Assembly (NCBI GenBank): GCA_965249775.1 | Contig: OZ252253.1 | Span: 1,054,001-1,118,000, forward strand | Direction: 5' to 3' | Origin: UBA822 sp965249775 | GTDB taxonomy: Bacteria; Gemmatimonadota; Gemmatimonadetes; Longimicrobiales; Gaopeijiaceae | Length of the DNA: 64,000 nt | Shown here: positions 7,945 through 20,900 of the stretch, one piece after another | Numbering within the stretch: the first letter of the stretch is position 1 | Layout of the letters: each line of letters begins with the position of its first letter | Notes under the pieces: generated by a model | Databases searched by the model: none | The model's input: the letters and a program-made list of their open reading frames with translations, nothing else | Told to the model about the DNA's origin: nothing | Translations under genes and position numbers: made by a program

Positions 7945-9036
7945 TCAACCGCCGCCGCTCACCGCGGCTTCCTTCAAAGTTTCGTCCAAAGTTTCTTCGA
8001 CCTCCGGATCATCCCCATCCCCCAGGCCGAGCGAATCGCGAACGCGAGCATCCACTTCCTCTAGCACATCGGGATTCTCAATGAGGAAGTCTCTCGCGTT
8101 TTCTTTTCCCTGGCCGAGGCGTAGATCCCCATACGAATACCAGGACCCGGATTTCTCGACGATTCCCTCCTCGACGCCAATATCGACGAGCAAGCTCTCA
8201 TGGCTGATTCCGACGTTGTACAGGATGTCGAACTCGGCCTGCCTGAACGGAGGAGCACACTTGTTCTTCACGACTTTTACGCGTGTGCGGTTCCCGATGA
8301 TATCCGTCCCATCCTTGATTGCGCCGATGCGACGAATATCCATGCGCAAGGAGGCATAAAACTTCAGTGCACGGCCCCCCGTCGTCGTCTCGGGATTGCC
8401 GTACATGACCCCGATTTTTTCACGAATCTGATTGGTGAAGATCACGGAGGTCTGGGAGCGGGCCACGGCACCCGTGAGCTTACGCAGCGCCTGACTCATC
8501 AGCCGAGCCTGCAGACCGACGTGCGAGTCACCCATTTCGCCCTCGATCTCCGCCCTCGGGACCAGCGCGGCCACCGAATCGATGACGACGACATCGATCG
8601 CGTTACTGCGGATCAGTACCTCGGCGATCTCGAGCGCCTGCTCACCCGTATCCGGCTGGGACACGAGCAGGTTGTCTACGTCCACCCCGAGCTTACGCGA
8701 GTACGTCACATCCAAAGCGTGCTCGGCGTCGATGAAGGCGGCGATCCCTCCCGCTCGCTGCGCATTGGCGATGACGTGAAGGCATAGGGTCGTCTTACCA
8801 CTCGACTCCGGGCCATAGATCTCGGTGATCCTCCCTCTCGGGACGCCACCGACGCCAATGGCCGCGTCGAGATTTATGGCCCCAGTGGGGATCGATTCGA
8901 TTTCCACCTTCATGCCATCGTCGCCCATCCACATGATGGCGCCCTTCCCGTGGGAGCGCTCGATCTGCGTCAGAGCCGTCGTGAGGGCCTTCGTCTTCTT
9001 GTCGCCGAGATCACGGTTCACTTCAAGCGTCGCCAT
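7945..9036 (-). CDS. recA: DNA recombination and SOS protein RecA
   Basis: DNA strand-exchange ATPase and LexA co-protease. Seen in 363 residues: Walker A GPESSGKTT (75-83), the DAEHALD segment (about 106-112), Walker B VVIDSVAAL, loop L1 with MGDSHVGLQARLMSQALRK, the TNQIREKIGVMYG (loop L2) region, and an acidic C-terminal tail (DGDDPEVEETLDET) that modulates filament loading. Start ATG 9036. No recX follows; the next gene downstream is alaS after 144 bp. The 171-bp upstream gap carries a candidate promoter and a LexA-like site. Confidence 0.98.
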   Translation of the reverse strand: MATLEVNRDLGDKKTKALTTALTQIERSHGKGAIMWMGDDGMKVEIESIPTGAINLDAAIGVGGVPRGRITEIYGPESSGKTTLCLHVIANAQRAGGIAAFIDAEHALDVTYSRKLGVDVDNLLVSQPDTGEQALEIAEVLIRSNAIDVVVIDSVAALVPRAEIEGEMGDSHVGLQARLMSQALRKLTGAVARSQTSVIFTNQIREKIGVMYGNPETTTGGRALKFYASLRMDIRRIGAIKDGTDIIGNRTRVKVVKNKCAPPFRQAEFDILYNVGISHESLLVDIGVEEGIVEKSGSWYSYGDLRLGQGKENARDFLIENPDVLEEVDARVRDSLGLGDGDDPEVEETLDETLKEAAVSGGG

Positions 9037-9071
9037 TCCGTCCTCGCAGAATTGGTGGGTCGGAGCGTATT

Positions 9072-9086
9072 GTACTATACCCGAAC
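9072..9086 (-). promoter_or_regulatory. Candidate LexA-like box and -10 region upstream of recA
   Basis: Minus strand reads GTTC-GGGTATA-GTAC, one mismatch from the GTTC-N7-GTTC SOS box known in alphaproteobacteria. It overlaps TATAGT (9079-9074), a possible -10 hexamer 38 bp before the recA ATG. A TTGACA (9131-9126) lies further upstream. The LexA motif differs between phyla and lexA is not in the window, so this is an inference from position. Confidence 0.35.
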
Positions 9087-9207
9087 ATAAAGCGAAAGTC
9101 CTCTTAGCAGCCTAGGGACCTTCGCTGTCAAACAACGGAAAATACATGCGACTCCGGGGCCAGGAAATGTCCCTTCGAGACGTTCGCTCGGGGCCTTGAA
9201 GGCTTGG

Positions 9208-10602
9208 TCATCCAGCACCCAGTGAGTACGGTTGCCACACGCCTGGGCGAACCGGTACGTAAAGGACCTCTGGTACCGCACCACCCGTGGCCGTTACAAA
9301 CAATGGCACCCCCAGATGCTCACCGACTTGCCTGATGTTGCCACAATCCAGCGGACGCGTGGCGCCGGATCTCGCATAGGAGCGCTGCTCGAACGTGACA
9401 GGCTCGCCCGCGTCGAACCACTCGCGATCCGCGGCATAAACACCCGCAAGGACGACGGCCGGCCGCAGCTCGCTCACGGGCGTGCGGGACGGCCCGACCA
9501 AGGTGTCGCCTGCGGGCGTGAGAAGCACTGCGATCGAGACGCCGGTCGATAAGCAGAGCGTGACGGCCGTCCCCTCCGGCAGCGGCGGGTTCTCGACGCG
9601 GGTGACCACGACCGTGTCGGGCGGGGCAGCGGGCAACACTACGATGTCGGGATCGGGCCGGTCACGAAGGGAGGCTCGGCAGAGCCCCCCGCAGAGTGCC
9701 ACAGAGGCGAGGAGGCCGAACTTTGTGCTCCGGTACACGGTCGTATTCGACGAATGATTCACGCCGAGCACGTGCGCCCCGAGCCTCACGCCACTCAGAT
9801 CCACTTGGGTGCCCACGTTCCAGTCGAATCCGTTGTATTCGGTCATGAGGGTGAGCATCTTGCTCTCGGCCAATTCCAGATTCCATGCCGCCCCGGCGAA
9901 CCACCCCCCGCTATCGCCCGAGGAGTACCAATCCAGTCCGCCCCCGTCCTTGAAGAGCCCATTTCCCCAACCGACGGTAAAGGAGAAATCGTGATCGGGC
10001 AGAAACGAGGAGGGCAGCCCAGGGAGATCCCATCCGGCCACGGCGTAAAAAGTGAACTCCGTGCCCATGTCGCGGGAGCCTAGCTGGTCACGGACTCGGA
10101 TGTCGCCTCTTCCGAGGCGGTTGGGCGCGTAACCGATGCCATCCCCGAAGTCGGGGCTGCTCGCCCACCGGCCACCGACGGCCAATCCGATGGGCTGTGA
10201 CTGAGGGCTCAGAATCGAGAGCCGGCCGAAGGCTCCCCAAAGCGTCCCTCCCTCGTCGGCATCGCTCAGCTGCTGGATATTGAGCCCGAGCTCGAACAGA
10301 TCGAAGAGCCCACGGGCGACGGCGAGATCGCTGTTCCAGCCCCCGCTGAACGGCTCCGTGCCCGTAACGTTACCTGAGGCATCGGTCGTGGCGTCGGTAT
10401 CGTTGCTAGTCCAGAAGCCGGAGTAGGTGACTGTCCACGCGCGATTCGCGAGGACCCCGGCCACCGGAATATCCATCAGGCCGGAGCCATAGCGGAGTGT
10501 GCTGGGAACCTTGGTTGTCTGGGCGGCGACGCCCGAAGCAACGGTGAGGGCTACCACGAGGCCGCCCCCCGAAAGGCATGCCCCGGGCCTGCGCTGCGCC
10601 AT
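9208..10602 (-). CDS. Outer-membrane beta-barrel protein with signal peptide, last gene of the ccm operon
   Basis: 464 residues, specific family not recognised. A signal peptide (residues about 1-28, ending SGVAAQ) is followed by a region (about 30-320) of alternating amphipathic strands ending in aromatic residues (GFWTSN, LAVGGRWASS, FSFTVGWGNGLF, MLTLMTEYNGFDW). This looks like a barrel similar to YjbH/porin-type proteins. About 330 onward is a Pro/Val-rich linker and a soluble domain with LYVPVRPGVWQPY at the end. The open frame extends to 10848, but ATG 10602, nine bases past the ccmD-like stop, gives the signal peptide. Function unknown; co-transcription with ccm genes suggests an envelope role. 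Confidence 0.75.
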   Translation of the reverse strand: MAQRRPGACLSGGGLVVALTVASGVAAQTTKVPSTLRYGSGLMDIPVAGVLANRAWTVTYSGFWTSNDTDATTDASGNVTGTEPFSGGWNSDLAVARGLFDLFELGLNIQQLSDADEGGTLWGAFGRLSILSPQSQPIGLAVGGRWASSPDFGDGIGYAPNRLGRGDIRVRDQLGSRDMGTEFTFYAVAGWDLPGLPSSFLPDHDFSFTVGWGNGLFKDGGGLDWYSSGDSGGWFAGAAWNLELAESKMLTLMTEYNGFDWNVGTQVDLSGVRLGAHVLGVNHSSNTTVYRSTKFGLLASVALCGGLCRASLRDRPDPDIVVLPAAPPDTVVVTRVENPPLPEGTAVTLCLSTGVSIAVLLTPAGDTLVGPSRTPVSELRPAVVLAGVYAADREWFDAGEPVTFEQRSYARSGATRPLDCGNIRQVGEHLGVPLFVTATGGAVPEVLYVPVRPGVWQPYSLGAG

Positions 10603-10610
10603 GGTCTGCC

Positions 10611-10856
10611 CTACTCGGTACCGAGGCGCTCCTCGACCCGCCGAAGCCGCCGGACGATCGAGATCACCCAACCGAGAACGAGAAGCCAGACGACGGCATA
10701 GGCGGCGAACACGTGCCAGTACGGGCGCCCGAGTGTCTGGCTGCCAAGGGGGGTTCCGGCCTGGGCCCCCACGGGACTCACGTCCAGGAGAAGCACCCCG
10801 AGCACTACGAGCACAAGAGCCGTTGCCCATCGAGAAAACCACTTCCAAGCCGTCAT
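10611..10856 (-). CDS. ccmD: CcmD-like small membrane protein of the heme exporter
   Basis: CcmD is a one-span protein that helps release holo-CcmE from the CcmABC complex. Seen: 81 residues with an N-terminal hydrophobic segment (about 10-30), a short periplasmic stretch, then a second span (about 48-70, FAAYAVVWLLVLGWVISIV) and a basic cytoplasmic tail RRLRRVEERLG. The YAVVWLL-type span followed by Arg-rich helix is the CcmD pattern. The usual protein has one span, so the first may be a cleaved signal (PVGAQAG). The start overlaps ccmC by 4 bp. Confidence 0.72.
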   Translation of the reverse strand: MTAWKWFSRWATALVLVVLGVLLLDVSPVGAQAGTPLGSQTLGRPYWHVFAAYAVVWLLVLGWVISIVRRLRRVEERLGTE

Positions 10857-11572
10857 TGGGCCATCGCTCCTTGGGTGCCCGCGGGAGTCACATCCCGAAG
10901 GTCGAGGTCATGTTCGTGCCCCGCAACGGCGTACCGGGCAAGAAAGAGGCTAGCGAATACCAGGGTGAAGGCGAGCATTCCAACGCCGAACGTCGCGTAC
11001 ATCATTGGGTCCAGATCCTGCGCCAAGCCGTCAGGGTTGAGGATCACCGCCTGGGGGTGCAGAGATCGGAGCCAGGTGACGCTGACGTGAATCAACGGGA
11101 TATCCAGGACGCCGATGATCCCGACCACCGCCGCGAGCCGCTTGCCCTGCTCGGAATTGGCGGTACTCCGTCTCACGAGGAAGTACCCCAGGTAGATGAA
11201 CCAGAGGATCAGTGCGAGTGTGAGTCTCGGCTCCCACTCCCACCATGTTCCCCAAGCCACCCGCCCCCACAGCGGGCCCGTAAGCAGGCCGATGGTCGTG
11301 AAGATCATCCCGGCCTCCGCCCCGGTGACCGCCGCCCGATCGAGACGCTCGTCGCCCAGCCATAGGTAGATCCCGCTACAGAGACCGACGATTCCGAACC
11401 CCAGGAAGGCAATCCACCACGCCGGAACGTGGATGTAGAAGATTCGCTGAGAGATCCCCATCGTCGACTCGGTGGGCACCCAAAAGAATACCATCCAGTG
11501 CAGCGCGATGACGGCCGCGATGCCCAGGACGCCCAGGACGCCGACCGACCATCGGATTTGCTTCTGGCTCAT
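10853..11572 (-). CDS. ccmC: Heme exporter / heme-handling protein CcmC
   Basis: Integral membrane protein that presents heme to CcmE at the periplasmic face. Seen: 239 residues with six probable spans; the tryptophan-rich motif reads WGTWWEWEPRLT (about 118-129), close to the family's WGxxWxWDxRLT. Conserved histidines lie in FYIHVPAWW (about 45-53) and IHVSVTWLRSLHP (about 170-182). Glu replaces the usual Asp in the W-rich motif. It lies 20 bp after ccmB and overlaps ccmD by 4 bp. Confidence 0.9.
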   Translation of the reverse strand: MSQKQIRWSVGVLGVLGIAAVIALHWMVFFWVPTESTMGISQRIFYIHVPAWWIAFLGFGIVGLCSGIYLWLGDERLDRAAVTGAEAGMIFTTIGLLTGPLWGRVAWGTWWEWEPRLTLALILWFIYLGYFLVRRSTANSEQGKRLAAVVGIIGVLDIPLIHVSVTWLRSLHPQAVILNPDGLAQDLDPMMYATFGVGMLAFTLVFASLFLARYAVAGHEHDLDLRDVTPAGTQGAMAQ

Positions 11573-11592
11573 CTACCCTCGCCTCTCAGGTC

Positions 11593-12273
11593 TCATTCTT
11601 CGATCACGAACCGGAACAGCCATGCACACGCGACCGTGAAGATGATCGCGAAAGCGGCCAGCATCCTCAAGTTTCCCTCGACTTCCGTGAAGGGCCGTCC
11701 CGCAAAAAGCCGATCCGTCGCCGTGGTCCCGTAAATCATCACGGGAACCAAGAGAGGGAAGACCAGCACCGGCAGCAGGCTCTCTCCCATCGAGCTTCGA
11801 GTCGACATCGCGCTGAACAGTGTCGTCAGCGACACGAACCCGAGGACGCCCAAAGCCAAGATTCCCACCAGGGTGACCCAACTTCCAGAGAACCGTAAGC
11901 TGAAGAACGCCATAAAAACAAGAAACAGCAGCGTCACCATCACCGACAGCAGGATGAAGTTCCCAAGAACCTTGCCCAAATAGAGAGCGTGAAGGGGAAG
12001 GGGGCTCTGGAGAATTCCGGCCAGTGCGCCATCCTCCTGCTCCAGCTGGAACGTCCTTCCCACCCCGAGCATCCCGCTGAAGATGATGGTCATCCAGATG
12101 AGTGCCGCTGCGATCACCTGGGGCAACACGACCGACCTGTCGATCGAAAAATTGAAGAGGATGCCGATCAGAACCACGAACGCCCCCATAGCCGTGAGGC
12201 GCTCCCAGGTACGAAGCTCGACCAATAGATCCTTGCGGGCGATAGCCCACACGAGGCCGATGTACGACGTCAT
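11593..12273 (-). CDS. ccmB: Heme exporter permease CcmB
   Basis: Membrane subunit of the CcmAB ABC transporter that drives release of holo-CcmE. Seen: 226 residues with six hydrophobic spans, a basic N-terminus (ARKDLLVELRTWERL), and the LEQEDGALAGILQSPLP segment (about 77-93), which is a CcmB hallmark. The start overlaps ccmA by 4 bp. The short cytoplasmic C-terminus ends RFVIEE. Confidence 0.92.
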   Translation of the reverse strand: MTSYIGLVWAIARKDLLVELRTWERLTAMGAFVVLIGILFNFSIDRSVVLPQVIAAALIWMTIIFSGMLGVGRTFQLEQEDGALAGILQSPLPLHALYLGKVLGNFILLSVMVTLLFLVFMAFFSLRFSGSWVTLVGILALGVLGFVSLTTLFSAMSTRSSMGESLLPVLVFPLLVPVMIYGTTATDRLFAGRPFTEVEGNLRMLAAFAIIFTVACAWLFRFVIEE

Positions 12274-12983
12274 GCCGCACTCTCTATGGTAGCGTGATAC
12301 AACGACTCCAACCCTGTGACGTCCAGGCTCGCCGCGTCGGTTATCGACGAGAATTTTCCTTGAACCTGAATGGCAACTGTATCTGCCAATTCCAATCCCT
12401 GTATAAGGTTATGAGTAACGAGGACAACGGTCCGTCGGCCGTCTTTCAGCGACGCAAGCTGCTCTCGGAGCACCGCAGAGGCGTGGGGGTCGAGTCCGGT
12501 GTAGGGCTCGTCCAAGAGCACGACCTCCGGATCGTGGAGGAGCGCCCGGGCGAGCGCCACGCGCTGTTTGAGACCGCGGGACAATTCACGTACGGGCGTC
12601 CGCGCCCGATCGGAGAGCCCCAGGGATTCCAAGCGTTCCGGAATCCGCGTATTCAAGTCACTGAGGCCGAACAGCCGGCCGTAAAACCGCAGGTTCTCGG
12701 TTGTGGTGAGCGGACCGTACAAAAGCGATTGGTGGGAGACTACCCCGACCCGGCGTCTCCAATCCCGGCCCGACCCGTCCGCCGGTGCGCCCGCCACACG
12801 CACTTGCCCCGAGGTCGGCTTCATCACGCCACCGAGCATCCGAAGCAGCGTTGTCTTCCCGGCCCCGTTGGGCCCAAAGACCGTAAGTAACTCGCCGGGC
12901 TGAAGCTGAAAGCTTACGTCATCGACCGCCCGGAGTCCCCCGAAAGTGCGAACGAGTCCGACCGCCTCGAGCCCGAAACTCAA
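12270..12983 (-). CDS. ccmA: ABC ATPase of the heme exporter, CcmA
   Basis: ATPase partner of CcmB. Seen in 237 residues: Walker A GPNGAGKTT (37-45), Q-loop at SHQSLLYGPLT, signature LSRGLKQRVALARAL (about 138-152), Walker B VVLLDEP (about 158-164), the D-loop TGLD, and H-loop VLVTHN (about 191-196). All catalytic residues are present. The position between the zinc-ribbon gene and ccmB, with a 4-bp overlap, assigns it to Ccm and not to a generic ABC system. Confidence 0.92.
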   Translation of the reverse strand: MSFGLEAVGLVRTFGGLRAVDDVSFQLQPGELLTVFGPNGAGKTTLLRMLGGVMKPTSGQVRVAGAPADGSGRDWRRRVGVVSHQSLLYGPLTTTENLRFYGRLFGLSDLNTRIPERLESLGLSDRARTPVRELSRGLKQRVALARALLHDPEVVLLDEPYTGLDPHASAVLREQLASLKDGRRTVVLVTHNLIQGLELADTVAIQVQGKFSSITDAASLDVTGLESLYHATIESAA

Positions 12984-12992
12984 TGCCCCCCC

Positions 12993-13508
12993 TTAGCCAG
13001 ACGCCGGTTCCCCGGCAACGGCGACCGCCTCACCTAGCGCTCCGCCGCAGCCCGTGCAAAAGCGGCTCTTCTTCACATTCAGGTGCCCACATGCGGGGCA
13101 GGTTCTTCCCTGCGCGATCCCCTTCCGGACGCGGGCGATCTCGGTTTCGAGTTTGTCCCTATTGGCATCGCGGGCGGCACTCTCCGCAGACTTCCCTGGG
13201 GCATCCGCAAGAGTCCCCTTGTCCGGTGCGGGGCTGGTGGCGCTCTCCTCCTCGATGGCCTCCAACGCCTGACGGGCCAGATCGGACTTGAGAATCTGGT
13301 AGTCCGCCTGATCGAGCTTTCCCGTGCGAAAGTCGTACTCGGCGTCCCGGAGCCCACGAAGGGCAGCCTGTTTACGGGCGTCGACCTCGGTGATCTCGTC
13401 GTCCGGGCTTTCCAGCGTGGCCCAGTCGCCCCGTAGAATGGGGAGCAGGACGAAGAGGACCACGCCTGATGCGACGAGCGTCAACCCAACCGCCAACTCC
13501 CAGGCCAT
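12993..13508 (-). CDS. CcmI-like N-terminal membrane protein ending in a zinc ribbon
   Basis: 171 residues in the ccm operon. An N-terminal span (about 2-24, LAVGLTLVASGVVLFVLLPIL) is followed by a segment (RKQAALRGLRDAEYDFRTGKLDQADYQ) that resembles the cytoplasmic part of CcmI/CycH proteins, a charged linker, and a C-terminal double CxxC zinc ribbon (CPACG...CTGCG, about 145-163). The TPR domain of true CcmI is absent. The start was set at ATG 13508, which overlaps the ccmF stop by one base; a longer open frame reaches 13589. Role probably in apocytochrome handling or complex assembly; this is inference. Confidence 0.75.
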   Translation of the reverse strand: MAWELAVGLTLVASGVVLFVLLPILRGDWATLESPDDEITEVDARKQAALRGLRDAEYDFRTGKLDQADYQILKSDLARQALEAIEEESATSPAPDKGTLADAPGKSAESAARDANRDKLETEIARVRKGIAQGRTCPACGHLNVKKSRFCTGCGGALGEAVAVAGEPASG

Positions 13509-15562
13509 CAGCCTCGCGCGGCCAGAGCGGGCCGTTTGCCTCCGGTCTTGGTGCGCGAAGCAGAAGTGGTGGAACCGCGGGAGGGCCACAGTCCGATGAT
13601 CCCTCCCAAGGTGACGATGAATCCGCCGTACCAGATCCAGCCAACGAGCACGTTTACCTGCACCTTGAAGGTGGCACGCTGAGCCGCGGCATCATTTTCA
13701 AACGCCCTGTTGAGATCGTTTACGTTCTCGAGGATCAGGTAGAGGTCTTCTAGGAAGACGGAGTGGACACCCACCTCTGACATCGGCCCCACTTGTTCCC
13801 ACTTGAGGTGCAGGTTCTTCTCCGCGGTGAGGGATCCGATCGGCCGGCCGTCTCGCTCGACGGTCATCAGGGCCACCGCCTGACGCACCATGTTCTGGCC
13901 GCGAGGCGATGACAGTCCCTGGTACGTGAGCGCGTATTCATGTCCGAATGGAGACTCGATCGTAACGGTCCCACCCGGATCGAGCGTCTGCACGACCTCG
14001 CGATTGAAGGCCACGCCGGCAAAAGCCGTGAAGATCATCACGACCCCGACGTGTACGATGTAGCCCCCCCAACGGCGCCGATTCCGGCTCACGAGGTGGT
14101 AGAAGGCCAGGAGATGACCCTCGCCCTCGATGTGGGCCCGTGCCTTCGTCCCCTTGACGAACTCGACGATGATGATCGTCAGCACGAAGGCCGACAGACC
14201 AAACGTTGTCAGAGCCATGGCGTGGTGGACACCTCGCAGGAACAACACCGCGACGACCATCGCACCCACGACGATAGGCATCGTGAAGTTCTTGATGAGA
14301 TTGCGGCGCGAGGCCTTTCGCCACGCGATGACGGGTCCTATCCCCATCAAGGCAAGCAGAGCCAGCCCAATGGGTAGGTTGACCCGGTTGAAGAATGGCG
14401 GACCCAGCGCAATGGCCTGTCCCGTAAGACCCTCGGTGATGAGCGGGAAGAGTGTCCCCCACAAGATGGTGAAGGTCGCACCCAGGAGGATCAGGTTATT
14501 GAAGAGGAATGCCGATTCCCGAGACAGGAAGGATTGAATCTGGTTCTCGCTCTTGAGCAGCGGGTACCGCCACGCGATCAGCAAAATGGAGGCGCCACCC
14601 AGAAACGCCATGAACGAGAGGAAGATGACCGTGACCCTCGGGTCTTCGGCGAAGGTATGAACCGACTCGATCAGGCCCGACCGCGTCAGGAACGTGGCGA
14701 AAATCGTCAGCAGGAACGTGAGGGTCACCAGGCCCATGTTCCAGACCTTGAGCATCCCCCGGTTTTCCTGAATCTGGATAGAGTGGAGGAAGGCCGTCGC
14801 CGTCAGCCAGGGTAACACAGACGCGTTCTCCACCGGATCCCAAAACCAGAATCCGCCCCAGCCGAGCTCCAGGTACGCCCAGCGCATGCCGAAGATGATG
14901 CCGTTCGCCAAGAAGAACCAAGACAGCAGGATCCAGCGCCGGGTGATCACGATCCAACGCGCATCCAACTTCCCGCTGAGCAGTGCCGACACGGCGAAAG
15001 CGAACGGAATCGTGAACGCCGTGAATCCCATATAGAGCGTGGGCGGATGAATCGACATCCAGTAGTTCTGGAGCTGCGGGTTGAGCCCCCGCCCATCGGC
15101 CGGCGCAAAGGGCAGCCTCTCGAACGGATTCACTTCGGCGAAGAGCAGCACCATCAGGAAGAAGCTGCAGATCGTGAGAAGCACGCCGACTGCATAAGGG
15201 ATGAACTCTCGGTTCTTCTTCCGGTTGGTGAACACCGCCGCCGAGGAGAAGAACGACAGGATCAGCACCCAGAACACCAACGAGCCGCGCTGGCCGGCCC
15301 ACAGGCCCGTGACCTTGTGGAACGTCGACAGCTCGCGATTGGAGTAGTTGGCGACGTACCAGTACTCGAAGGAATCGGTCACGAAGGCCGTCATGATCCC
15401 GGCCGAAGCAAGGACCAGAAGGAAGAAGACCGCGTAGACGCTGTTCTCGCCGCTCAGAACGAGGTCGCCACGCTCCTTACGCCCGCCAACGAACCCCGCG
15501 ACCGCCCCCCAAACTGCGATCGGTAGTGCAATCCAGAGAGCGAGCTCTCCGAGGATTATCAC
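13508..15562 (-). CDS. ccmF: Cytochrome c heme lyase core subunit CcmF
   Basis: Large membrane protein that takes heme from CcmE and attaches it to apocytochrome c. Seen: 684 residues with about 14-15 spans; the WWD motif region reads WGGFWFWDPVENASVLPWLTATAFLHS in pieces (about 225-251). Conserved histidines lie in SIHPPTLYMG (about 169-178) and in the C-terminal periplasmic part (HVGVVMIFTAFAG). Start is GTG 15562 with a GTGA overlap of the ccmE stop. In classical systems CcmF works with CcmH; no ccmH is present here. Confidence 0.95.
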   Translation of the reverse strand: MIILGELALWIALPIAVWGAVAGFVGGRKERGDLVLSGENSVYAVFFLLVLASAGIMTAFVTDSFEYWYVANYSNRELSTFHKVTGLWAGQRGSLVFWVLILSFFSSAAVFTNRKKNREFIPYAVGVLLTICSFFLMVLLFAEVNPFERLPFAPADGRGLNPQLQNYWMSIHPPTLYMGFTAFTIPFAFAVSALLSGKLDARWIVITRRWILLSWFFLANGIIFGMRWAYLELGWGGFWFWDPVENASVLPWLTATAFLHSIQIQENRGMLKVWNMGLVTLTFLLTIFATFLTRSGLIESVHTFAEDPRVTVIFLSFMAFLGGASILLIAWRYPLLKSENQIQSFLSRESAFLFNNLILLGATFTILWGTLFPLITEGLTGQAIALGPPFFNRVNLPIGLALLALMGIGPVIAWRKASRRNLIKNFTMPIVVGAMVVAVLFLRGVHHAMALTTFGLSAFVLTIIIVEFVKGTKARAHIEGEGHLLAFYHLVSRNRRRWGGYIVHVGVVMIFTAFAGVAFNREVVQTLDPGGTVTIESPFGHEYALTYQGLSSPRGQNMVRQAVALMTVERDGRPIGSLTAEKNLHLKWEQVGPMSEVGVHSVFLEDLYLILENVNDLNRAFENDAAAQRATFKVQVNVLVGWIWYGGFIVTLGGIIGLWPSRGSTTSASRTKTGGKRPALAARG

Positions 15563-15999
15563 CCGAGCAGTTCCTCAGCCGTAGCCTCGTAGCGACTGCC
15601 ACACTTCGCGAGAACAACCGTGGCTTCGAAGACGCCATCCTCCCGGTAGCGACCCTCGACGACGACGTCCACATTCTCCGTGTCGTTGAAGGTATCGGGG
15701 AGTACGTCCCGGAATTCCACGGGAAAGCGCACCGACTCGTCCAGGAGATCGACGACCGTGAAGTGGTGCATGATCTCGGCGCCCTCGCCGCCCTCGCCCC
15801 GAGCCCACGAGCCCCGCTCCACCCGCCCACTCACCTTCACACCTACCTCGTGGAACGTCGGATCCGCTTCCACCCGGGCCATTAGCTCAACGGGCGTGAG
15901 GTAATACATCATCGTTTCGCTGATGCCGGTCCAGATGAGGTAGGTGACGACCAGGGCCACGCCTCCCAATCCGACGAAGAATTTACCGTTGTCTTTCAT
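15559..15999 (-). CDS. ccmE: Heme chaperone CcmE, CxxxY variant
   Basis: Membrane-anchored periplasmic chaperone that binds heme covalently and passes it to CcmF. Seen: 146 residues, an N-terminal span (about 8-24), an OB-fold with SGRVERGSW (57-65) and VVVEGRYREDGVFEAT (112-127), then LAKCGSRYEA. In most CcmE the heme is bound by His of HxxxY; here the same place holds Cys133, with Tyr137 kept. This CxxxY form is known from Desulfovibrio and archaea, in Ccm systems without CcmG and CcmH. The C-terminus stops soon after the motif, as in that variant. First gene of the operon. Confidence 0.9.
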   Translation of the reverse strand: MKDNGKFFVGLGGVALVVTYLIWTGISETMMYYLTPVELMARVEADPTFHEVGVKVSGRVERGSWARGEGGEGAEIMHHFTVVDLLDESVRFPVEFRDVLPDTFNDTENVDVVVEGRYREDGVFEATVVLAKCGSRYEATAEELLG

Positions 16000-16057
16000 G
16001 ATGAGCGGCTCGGTCCGAGTTAGGGGCCCAGGTGGCGCACTCTACCCTACGCGCTTG

Positions 16058-16063
16058 AATATA
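16058..16063 (-). promoter_or_regulatory. Possible -10 box of the ccm operon
   Basis: TATATT on the minus strand, 58 bp before the ccmE ATG, with a weak TTTGCG 17 bp further upstream. It is the best promoter-like site in the 252-bp gap after gltB. The rest of that gap shows no gene or clear terminator. Confidence 0.3.
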
Positions 16064-16251
16064 GACACGCGCCGAGACAGCGCAAACCACCGCTCAAGGG
16101 CCGACGACGGGTCGTTGGAACCCCTCTCCTAACATAATAGAAAGGTCGGGCGTCCGAGTTCCCCCCGCGCCCGATCGGTGGCGGAGGCTCCTGGTCTCGT
16201 AAGGGGCCTTTCAAACGCCAGCGGATCGATCCCGGCGTGTTAGGCTAGGCG

Positions 16252-20835
<4,584 letters not shown>

Positions 20836-20900
20836 ACGTCTCCCGATCTATCTAGTTCACAAGCTTCCTGATCTATCCCAAGCTTTACGCTGCTCACCTA

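Noticed and set aside
10603..10848. N-terminal extension of the outer-membrane protein to 10848
   Set aside because: It would overlap the ccmD-like gene in another frame and hide a good signal peptide that starts at 10602.
16000..16251. Terminator or small gene between gltB and ccmE
   Set aside because: No stable stem with a T-run and no ORF with a ribosome site was found; only weak promoter-like hexamers.
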